Positions 8,104 to 13,720 of a stretch of 13,720 bases of DNA are shown here, piece by piece (positions within the stretch are counted from its first letter, which is position 1; the number at the start of each line of letters is the position of its first letter). Source of the DNA: Desulfobacteraceae bacterium (GTDB lineage Bacteria; Desulfobacterota; DSM-4660; Desulfatiglandales; HGW-15); contig RPPU01000050.1 in the NCBI GenBank assembly GCA_003819975.1, forward strand, positions 1 through 13,720. Direction: 5' to 3'. The position numbers and the translations under genes are program-made. Below the pieces are notes generated by a model. It was given only the letters and a program-made list of their open reading frames with translations, did not search any database and was not told where the DNA came from.

Positions 8104-9407
8104 AGAAGCATAGAATCGTTTTGCACGCCATGACATTGAGAAGGGATTTCCCTTCCTGGTATATATTAAAGGGGCTATTAGAAAATCTTGGAGCGGCAGT
8201 GGTCATAACGAGCGTCAGAAACTATATCCGCACCATCCGCTATTGGCGGCCGCATATTGTCGTTTATCCCAACGCATCAAAAACCACTCCCATTATAGAA
8301 GCATTTCCGCGAAGCAAATTCATTATGTACTCAGGTGAAGGAGGAGAGTCAAAAACCACTTTAAATGAAAGTTATTTTATTAACCATCCCGATCATTATC
8401 GGCGCATGGATAAGATCCTATTGTGGGGACAAAATACGTTTAATCTTATGCTTGAGATTGCTAAGGAAAAAGGACAAGAGGATCTTAGCCGGGAATTTTC
8501 AAGTGATGGAAGGATCGAAATCGTCGGGCATCCACGTTTGGACGTCTGCCGGTTTTGGCCGACGACACAAAAAGGAAACAACCGTTCGATCGGGCTTGCC
8601 GGTCATTTCTTTACGCTTAACTGCTTTGACGGCCGATCGGCCTTGCATTTCGCGTTTCAAGGCAAACGTCATTACGAGAATATGGATGCGGAAGTCAGGA
8701 CCTTGGGTTTATATCTCGATCTGATTGATTTCATCGTAAAAGAAACCAATTTTAATGTATCCATTCGTCCTTATCCTTTGGAAGCTCCTAAACAGTACTT
8801 TGCGGCGAAAGGGTCCCCAAAGGGGGAATTCGTGAATCCCGATTTCCGGGGAAGAATCAATATCGATTCTTCCCTGGACTTTGCCAGTTGGGCCTCGAAA
8901 CAGGATTTGATCGTCACTAGCGTTTCGACCCTCGTTACGGAAGCATATTTATTGAACGTTCCGGTGGTTTATATCGACCGCTTGAGTGGTAATTATTCCC
9001 TGTTTTGTTCAAGGAACGATGTCAACCGAATTCTTTCCGAAATAGTACCGCAAGCTGGCAGCTTTGAAGAACTCTGTACATTTGTCAGGGAGCCCTTTAA
9101 GGTCCCCCTCAATAAATCAAAAATAAATCCTTTTTGGGAAAACTACTATGATCTCAAGCATACCGAATCCTTTTTGATGAAAGCCGCATATATCATCCAT
9201 CATGAGGCTGAAAAAGGGCATCATGATTCTCTCCCGATTATCCCCCTATCTTTTTTAAAACGAATCGACGACTTGCATTTTTATATGGCCTGCTTAAGGA
9301 ATCCTCATCATCCAAACTTTAATTATAAAGAAGGATATCACAATCTACCTTTTCAGTATAATGAAGTCATTAAAAAAATATTTTGCGAATCCATCAATAG
9401 TATCTAA
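8100..9407 (+). CDS. Putative surface carbohydrate biosynthesis protein, GT-B-like
   Basis: The 435-residue protein has no obvious signal peptide or membrane segment and looks like a two-lobed cytosolic GT-B protein. Visible landmarks are a PHIVVYPNAS strand-turn (51-60), IVGHPRLDV (141-149), SIRPYP (221-226) and a late TSVSTLVTEAYLLNVPVVYIDR block (273-294; read as TSVSTLVTEAYLL then NVPVVYIDR). A G-x-PR-x-D motif followed by such a block is, as I recall, characteristic of surface carbohydrate biosynthesis proteins found in spirochaete and other polysaccharide loci. The likely role is transfer or handling of the modified sugar, but this is not proven and the donor is unknown. The GTG start overlaps the fusion gene's stop (GTGA), with AAGGAAGG at 8086-8093, so the two are translationally coupled. 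It resembles the truncated gene at 1-516 in its last third. Confidence 0.6.
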   Translation: MKKHRIVLHAMTLRRDFPSWYILKGLLENLGAAVVITSVRNYIRTIRYWRPHIVVYPNASKTTPIIEAFPRSKFIMYSGEGGESKTTLNESYFINHPDHYRRMDKILLWGQNTFNLMLEIAKEKGQEDLSREFSSDGRIEIVGHPRLDVCRFWPTTQKGNNRSIGLAGHFFTLNCFDGRSALHFAFQGKRHYENMDAEVRTLGLYLDLIDFIVKETNFNVSIRPYPLEAPKQYFAAKGSPKGEFVNPDFRGRINIDSSLDFASWASKQDLIVTSVSTLVTEAYLLNVPVVYIDRLSGNYSLFCSRNDVNRILSEIVPQAGSFEELCTFVREPFKVPLNKSKINPFWENYYDLKHTESFLMKAAYIIHHEAEKGHHDSLPIIPLSFLKRIDDLHFYMACLRNPHHPNFNYKEGYHNLPFQYNEVIKKIFCESINSI

Positions 9408-9448
9408 TGCTTGGTTTGCCTTATAATAGACGTGAGTAAGAGTAAAAA

Positions 9449-10339
9449 ATGAATCCCTCATCCTGCCCCCTTTGTAAGAAAGACAATCCCACATTATATT
9501 GGAGTAAGGTGTGGCATGATGATCGGGCCTGTGTGTATCAATGTGACACATGCGGGGTCTATTTCGTTTGGCCTACTTGGGAAGAAAGTGAGACAGTCGA
9601 ATATTATTCTTCTTACACCGATCATTTGCACCAGCGGGGAGTCGCACAAAATGAAACCCCGAATCAGACGTATCATCGAAGAAAATCCCTTAATCAATAT
9701 AGAATGCAAGCCGTCAAAAAATACATTAGGTTCGACGATCGAGTTATGGAAATCGGCGGAGGTTGTGGCAATTTTTTAGTAGATTTAATTGAAAATAAAA
9801 TCACAAAAGATCCGGTTTTAATCGAATCTTGTTCAGACCATCTTGAATATGCAAAAACCCGATTCAACATCGAAGGATATCAAGAAATATCAAAGGTTAA
9901 ATATAATTTTAACAAAATTTTCATGTTTCATGTGCTTGAACATTTGATTATGCCGGGTTCCTTATTAAGGAATTGTAGTCCTTTTTTAAATGATAAAGGC
10001 CTTATTGTCGTTGAAGTCCCCAGCTCGGATGATCCTTTGATTTCACTTTACGATTGCGCGGCTTACAAGGATTTCTATTTTCAACCCATGCACCCCTACA
10101 TTTACAATAAAAAGTCACTCGAATTTCTTTTCCGGCAATGCGGTTACAGGGTTGTGGAGTTCATAGGGGTTCAAAGATATTCCCTGTCCAATCATTTACA
10201 ATGGCTGGTCAAAGGAATTCCCGGTGGGAACGCCGATTTAGCCGAAGCCTTGGGAGAAGAATGCGAGACGGCTTATAAGAACCGGATGCAATCCCGGGGA
10301 ACAACAGACACCCTTTTCGGGATTTTCCAAAAGGGATAG
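9449..10339 (+). CDS. Zinc-ribbon class I SAM-dependent methyltransferase
   Basis: The 296-residue protein begins with CPLC (6-9) and CDTC (32-35), a four-cysteine zinc ribbon. The SAM-binding motif I EIGGGCGNFL (101-110), the FHVLEHL motif (160-166) and LIVVEVP (185-191) follow. This ribbon-plus-Methyltransf_23 layout occurs in sugar methyltransferases, but the C-terminal extension of the sugar C-methyltransferases (proteins near 400 residues) is missing here. The target could be a sugar hydroxyl, a carbon or the amidino nitrogen. The neighbouring amidotransferase makes N-methylation of an acetamidino group worth considering, since N-methylated acetimidoyl legionaminic acids are known in Legionella and Campylobacter glycans. 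The 41-base gap before it holds only a weak ribosome site (GAGTAAGAG) and an isolated TATAAT-like hexamer. Confidence 0.82.
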   Translation: MNPSSCPLCKKDNPTLYWSKVWHDDRACVYQCDTCGVYFVWPTWEESETVEYYSSYTDHLHQRGVAQNETPNQTYHRRKSLNQYRMQAVKKYIRFDDRVMEIGGGCGNFLVDLIENKITKDPVLIESCSDHLEYAKTRFNIEGYQEISKVKYNFNKIFMFHVLEHLIMPGSLLRNCSPFLNDKGLIVVEVPSSDDPLISLYDCAAYKDFYFQPMHPYIYNKKSLEFLFRQCGYRVVEFIGVQRYSLSNHLQWLVKGIPGGNADLAEALGEECETAYKNRMQSRGTTDTLFGIFQKG

Positions 10340-10362
10340 AGTATTTTTAGCTGGATATCTTC

Positions 10363-11085
10363 ATGAACCGGATTAAAAGTATCGGCATCATCCCTGCCCG
10401 GGGGGGGTCGAAAGGGATCAAGAAAAAAAACCTGGCATTGTTGAAGGGAAAACCCCTGATCGAATATGCCATCCGAGCCGGATTGAAATGTACCGCTTTG
10501 GACCGGGTCATCGTGAGCACGGATGATCCCGAGATTGCAGATATCGCCCGGAACTTGGGGGCGGAAGTTCCCTTTATGAGACCGGAGGCATTAGCTCAGG
10601 ATTCCACGCCGGACCGCCCGGTGTTTTTACATTGTGTGGATTGGCTGGCCCAAAACGAGGGTTATCATTTCGATGCTTTTGTCAACTTGCGTTGTACGAC
10701 CCCTCTTAAAAAAGCGGAACACATCGAGGCCGCCCTTCAAATGTTGGAGCAGCAGGAATGCGATTCGGTCCGCTCGGTCGACCGGATTCACGGTAAACAT
10801 CATCCCTATTGGGTTTTAAAGGCCGATGCGCAGGGATATGGGGTTTCCTTTATCGAAGGTATCGACCGGCGGCAATATCATCAGAGGCAACTGCTACCGC
10901 CGGCTTTCGCCATCAACGCAGTCGTCGATGCCGTCAAGGTTATAACTTTGTTGAAGTATGAAAATTTATACGGCGAAAAAATGGGATTATTGGAAATCGA
11001 CCCAATTTTTGCGATCGATATTGACCAGGAGAAAGATTTAATCCTTTGCGAAGCGGTAATGGAGAAAATGGATGAATTGGTTTGA
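10363..11085 (+). CDS. Acylneuraminate-type cytidylyltransferase, divergent NeuA/LegF-like
   Basis: This second CMP-sugar synthetase (240 residues) has the P-loop IIPARGGSKGIKKKN (9-23), IVSTDDPEIA (50-59), VPFMRP (69-74), RQLLP (175-179) and the acidic IDIDQEKDL (218-226). It groups with NeuA/LegF by the RQ-x-LP motif rather than with the PseF-type gene at 524. Two spots are unusual. LQPTSPLR, common in this family, is NLRCTTPLK (108-116), and the N-GA-xY segment after RQ-LP is INAVVDA (184-190). It may therefore accept a different nonulosonate or a related keto-acid. It overlaps the synthase gene by 14 bases, which argues that it activates that synthase's product. G8 (10400-10407) and A8 (10423-10430) runs lie in its first 70 bases. 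Confidence 0.84.
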   Translation: MNRIKSIGIIPARGGSKGIKKKNLALLKGKPLIEYAIRAGLKCTALDRVIVSTDDPEIADIARNLGAEVPFMRPEALAQDSTPDRPVFLHCVDWLAQNEGYHFDAFVNLRCTTPLKKAEHIEAALQMLEQQECDSVRSVDRIHGKHHPYWVLKADAQGYGVSFIEGIDRRQYHQRQLLPPAFAINAVVDAVKVITLLKYENLYGEKMGLLEIDPIFAIDIDQEKDLILCEAVMEKMDELV

Positions 11086-12109
11086 AAAGAACATTTTATT
11101 ACAAAAAGGCGCTTTCCTGATCGCGGAAGCCGGGATCAATCATAACGGGCATTTCGATCTCGCATTGGAACTCGTGAAAAAGGCAAAAGAAGCGGGAGCC
11201 GACTGTGTCAAGTTCCAGACGTTCCGGACTTCGGCCAGCGAATCCAAACATTCCGGGAAGCCGGGTTATTTCGCGGGCCGGATTGAAGGTATGACCAAGC
11301 ACGAGTGGTCCCGGTCCCTGGAATTCAGCGAGGAGCAGTTTAGGTCCCTGAAGGAATATTGCCAGGAACTGAATATCGCTTTTCTTTCAACGGCCTGCGA
11401 TATTGAAGGGCTACGTATCCTGGAGCGGATCGGAATCGAATGCATCAAAATCGCCTCGTCAGACACAAATAACGATTACCTTCTGGCCGAAATCGGAAAG
11501 ACAGGACTGCCCGTGATCCTTTCCACCGGCATGTCAACCATGGAAGAGGTTTCGCATGCCCTGGGAGTACTTGAAAAAAACGGCAGCCGCGATATCGCCC
11601 TAATGCAATGCACTTCCCAATATCCGACCCCTTTTGATCAAATCAACCTGAGGGTGATGGAAAGTTTCAGGGAGGCTTTTAATCGTCCGGTCGGCTTTTC
11701 CGATCACAGCGAAGGCATTCATATCGCTGTCGCCGCAGTGATGCTTGGTGCCAAGATGATCGAGAAACATTTCACGCTCAGCAGGGTCCTACCGGGAGTG
11801 GACCATGCCGCTTCTCTGGAGCCTGCCGAGTTCGCGGAGTTGGTCCGAACCGTTCGTCAGGCGGAAGCCGCCCTGGGTAGCCTCGAAAAAGAAGTCCAGC
11901 CGGATGAGAAAGGGAACTCCGGCAGCATGCGGCGCAGCCTCATGGCGGCGAGACCCTTAAAAGCCGGAGCCGTCCTGACCCGTGAAGATATCACCGCGAA
12001 ACGGCCCGGCACGGGGGTACCGCCGACCGAAATTGAGAAATTCATCGGCTGGCGACTTAAAAAAGACCTTGAAAACGAAGACTTGCTATCCTTCGGCGAT
12101 ATTGAATAA
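11072..12109 (+). CDS. neuB: NeuB-family nonulosonic acid synthase with SAF domain
   Basis: It condenses a 2-acetamido hexose-type sugar with phosphoenolpyruvate to a nine-carbon keto acid in the cytosol. The TIM barrel shows AEAGINHNG (18-26), KFQT (47-50), STGMS (151-155), QCTSQYPTP (179-187), GFSDHSEG (208-215) and EKHFT (231-235). A C-terminal SAF (antifreeze-like) domain spans about 283-343. VDHAASLEP (243-251) resembles the D-H-x-A-S-LEP of N-acetylneuraminate and legionaminate synthases, not the PD-x-x-FSL pattern I expect of pseudaminate synthase PseI. Length (345) is normal. GGAG at 11061-11064 is 7 bases before the ATG, inside the preceding gene. Exact product (Neu5Ac, legionaminate or an analogue) is not settled; no NeuC/LegG epimerase is visible. 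Confidence 0.9.
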   Translation: MNWFEKNILLQKGAFLIAEAGINHNGHFDLALELVKKAKEAGADCVKFQTFRTSASESKHSGKPGYFAGRIEGMTKHEWSRSLEFSEEQFRSLKEYCQELNIAFLSTACDIEGLRILERIGIECIKIASSDTNNDYLLAEIGKTGLPVILSTGMSTMEEVSHALGVLEKNGSRDIALMQCTSQYPTPFDQINLRVMESFREAFNRPVGFSDHSEGIHIAVAAVMLGAKMIEKHFTLSRVLPGVDHAASLEPAEFAELVRTVRQAEAALGSLEKEVQPDEKGNSGSMRRSLMAARPLKAGAVLTREDITAKRPGTGVPPTEIEKFIGWRLKKDLENEDLLSFGDIE

Positions 12110-12116
12110 CGACGGA

Positions 12117-12830
12117 ATGGCGCCTTTAAAACGGTTTCGTGCCTGCACTGGTCTGGATTTCATGGTTGACCAGCACATCCATTCGGAATGGACGGACGGC
12201 AAAGGCAGCATTGATCAAATACAACAATGCGCAAAAGAAGCAGGATTGAACCGGATCGCCATCACGGATCATGTCCGTCGGACCTCCACTTATTGGGAAG
12301 CCTATCTGCGGGCCACCCACGCGTTAACCGATCAGAGCGGCTTGAGCGTTCTCGCAGGATTTGAAGCGAAAATCGTCGATTATGACGGTAATTTAGATAT
12401 TGCGGCCGATTGCGCCCGGGAAGCCGATTTTTTGATCGGCAGTGTTCATAGCCTGCCGGGGCCGCAAGGTTTCATGCAACCCCATCAAGTGCCGCATGAA
12501 ATTCTCGAAAAAAAAGAATATGAATTAAGCCTTGCTTTAATCCGGTCGCGGCAGGCTCCCGTGCTCGGCCATCCGGGAGGAATGAGCCTGGCCGTTCTGG
12601 GAAAATTTAACAAGGATTATATGGAAGAGATCATCCAGACATGCGCTTCTCAGGATGTGGCCTTTGAAATCAATGCCAAATATCACGAGCCGTTATTGGA
12701 GTGGCTTTTGGAAAAATTATTTCAGTATAATCCTCCGGTATCGCTCGGCTCCGATGCACACGATCCTATTGAAATCGGAAAATGCGCCGCGTTAATGAAA
12801 AAGAGGTGGAAAAATCATGAAAAAGCTTAG
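12117..12830 (+). CDS. PHP-domain phosphoesterase
   Basis: The 237-residue protein carries the full set of metal-binding motifs of the PHP superfamily: DQHIHSEWTDG (18-28; H20 and H22), ITDH (49-52), GFEAK (81-85), GSVH (108-111), LGHPGG (150-155), FEINAK (183-188) and GSDAHD (211-216). It most resembles histidinol-phosphatase-like members, so hydrolysis of a small phosphorylated metabolite is the best guess. Next to a NeuB-type synthase a sugar phosphate, such as a nonulosonate phosphate or a phosphorylated precursor, is an attractive but unproven substrate. The frame is open further upstream (ATG 11982), but that lies inside the synthase gene and encodes unrelated sequence. ATG 12117, 7 bases after the synthase stop, is chosen; ATG 12162 is a fallback. 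It overlaps the next gene by 14 bases. Confidence 0.78.
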   Translation: MAPLKRFRACTGLDFMVDQHIHSEWTDGKGSIDQIQQCAKEAGLNRIAITDHVRRTSTYWEAYLRATHALTDQSGLSVLAGFEAKIVDYDGNLDIAADCAREADFLIGSVHSLPGPQGFMQPHQVPHEILEKKEYELSLALIRSRQAPVLGHPGGMSLAVLGKFNKDYMEEIIQTCASQDVAFEINAKYHEPLLEWLLEKLFQYNPPVSLGSDAHDPIEIGKCAALMKKRWKNHEKA

Positions 12831-13720
12831 AGTCGGCATTACTTGCGTGGGGTCGCTGATCGCGCAGGGAATCATCAAATCAATCCGGAAAAGCGATCTC
12901 AGTCAAGATATCGAAATGATCGGGTTTGAATATTTTCCGGGCATGATCGGATCGTATTGGGTGGATCAAACCTATTTGATGCCCGATATTTTGAAGGAAA
13001 ATATTTCCGAGGAGGATTATCTGGGTGTTCTAATCAAACATATTTTGGACCAACAAATCCGATTCCTGTTTGTCGGAATGGATTTCGAGTTGCCTATGAT
13101 GTCCAGAAACAAGAAGCGGATCCTATCGGAAACCGGTTGCGATATCATCGTCAGCCCGATCGAGGTCATCCGGATCGCCGATGATAAATATCTTACTTTT
13201 GAGTTTTTGAAGCAGCACGATCTTCCGCACCCCAAAACGCGGCTGCCGGACCAGGCGGATGACATCGCCTTTCCCGTGATTGTAAAGCCGAGAATCGGAG
13301 AAAGAAGCAGAAATGTATTTGTGGTCCGGAATGAAGAGGAGCTGCGGGATCGATTGGCGCGCGTACCCCGGCCCGTCATTCAGGAGGTCGTCGGCACCCA
13401 GGATGAAGAATATACCTGTGGTGTTCTCTTTCTGGGAGGCGAAGTGAAAACCAAAATTTTTCTCCGAAGATATCTGCGCGACGGCAACACCAATCTCGCC
13501 TTTCATTCATCGAAGATTCCCCGGCCAATCCAGGATTATGTCGCTAAGATTTCCCAAAAGCTCCAACCATACGGACCGTGCAATTTTCAACTGCGGCTGG
13601 GCCAGGACGGAGTGCCGAAGTTATTTGAAATCAACGCCCGTTTTTCGGGCACGACCTATATGAGAACGCTCTTCGGTTTGAACGAAGTCGCGTATCTTTT
13701 GTATTTGCTCTCAGGAGAAA
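12817..13720 (+). CDS. ATP-grasp ligase, carbamoyl-phosphate-synthetase-like (3' end missing)
   Basis: 301 codons are visible and the frame runs off the window. An N-terminal pre-ATP-grasp fold (VGITCVGSLIAQGIIKSI, 6-23) leads into DDKYLTFEFL (122-131), PVIVKPRIGERSRNVFVV (153-170, with the ATP-binding lysine K157), IQEVVGTQDEEYT (188-200) and FEINARFSGTT (270-280), whose E271 and N273 match the Mg-binding ligands of the family. Such enzymes form acyl-phosphate intermediates and join a carboxylate to an amine or other nucleophile. In this locus it may attach an amino acid or other acid to the amino sugar, or modify the nonulosonate carboxylate (inference). The ATG follows AGAGGTGG (12802-12809) and sits inside the end of the phosphoesterase gene, so coupling is likely. 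Its final length is unknown. Confidence 0.82.
   Translation, partial: MKKLRVGITCVGSLIAQGIIKSIRKSDLSQDIEMIGFEYFPGMIGSYWVDQTYLMPDILKENISEEDYLGVLIKHILDQQIRFLFVGMDFELPMMSRNKKRILSETGCDIIVSPIEVIRIADDKYLTFEFLKQHDLPHPKTRLPDQADDIAFPVIVKPRIGERSRNVFVVRNEEELRDRLARVPRPVIQEVVGTQDEEYTCGVLFLGGEVKTKIFLRRYLRDGNTNLAFHSSKIPRPIQDYVAKISQKLQPYGPCNFQLRLGQDGVPKLFEINARFSGTTYMRTLFGLNEVAYLLYLLSGE

Noticed and set aside
9422..9427. TATAAT hexamer before the methyltransferase gene
   Set aside because: The -35 position reads AGTATC and there is no extended -10 TG; it is probably chance in an AT-rich gap.
11982..12116. Upstream extension of the phosphoesterase reading frame
   Set aside because: It is the out-of-frame shadow of the synthase SAF-domain coding sequence; PHP similarity begins only after 12117.
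1..13720. Mobile elements, CRISPR arrays, tRNA or rRNA genes
   Set aside because: No transposase or integrase motifs, no regularly spaced repeats, and no tRNA- or rRNA-like segment was seen on either strand.

Overview
The window is one dense surface-glycan biosynthesis locus. All thirteen genes lie on the + strand, most abutting or overlapping by a few bases, and the first and last are cut by the window edges. The strongest anchors are nonulosonic (sialic-acid-like) acid genes: a pseudaminate-type CMP-sugar synthetase (pseF-like, 524-1219), a second and divergent cytidylyltransferase (10363-11085), and a NeuB-type nonulosonate synthase with a C-terminal SAF domain (11072-12109). This is a bacterial capsule, O-antigen or flagellar/S-layer glycan locus. 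The host cannot be fixed from sequence. Shine-Dalgarno-like sites (GGAG, GAGGAG) are common, GTG starts are used, and G+C is mixed: hand counts of single 60-base samples run from about 32% in the 3.3-5.4 kb genes to about 50-68% near the synthase. I see no tRNA, rRNA, CRISPR or insertion sequence.

Layout. 1-516: tail of a GT-B-like surface-polysaccharide protein. 524-1219: PseF-like cytidylyltransferase. 1376-3221: PLP sugar aminotransferase (DegT/StrS family) coupled to a GNAT acetyltransferase, a typical amino-sugar N-acylation pair. 3307-5410: an MDR dehydrogenase lacking the usual zinc ligands and a Gfo/Idh/MocA oxidoreductase, A+T-richer than the rest. 5482-8103: an 873-residue fusion of a WbpG/PseA-type N-acetyl sugar amidotransferase (ATP pyrophosphatase) with a complete amidase-signature domain. 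8100-9407: a second GT-B-like surface-carbohydrate protein. 9449-10339: a zinc-ribbon SAM methyltransferase. 10363-12830: cytidylyltransferase, nonulosonate synthase and PHP phosphoesterase. 12817-end: an ATP-grasp ligase.

How they may work together (inference). The aminotransferase, acetyltransferase and two oxidoreductases would build or tailor an N-acylated amino sugar. The NeuB-like enzyme condenses a six-carbon sugar with phosphoenolpyruvate, and a cytidylyltransferase activates the product. The amidotransferase-amidase fusion would convert an N-acetyl group to an acetamidino group, with ammonia perhaps supplied by its own amidase domain rather than by separate HisH/HisF-type partners. 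The methyltransferase and ATP-grasp ligase are candidate further decorators. Nucleotide-sugar dehydratase, PseC, PseG/NeuC and PseI genes are not in the window. The fusion protein is the most novel-looking element.
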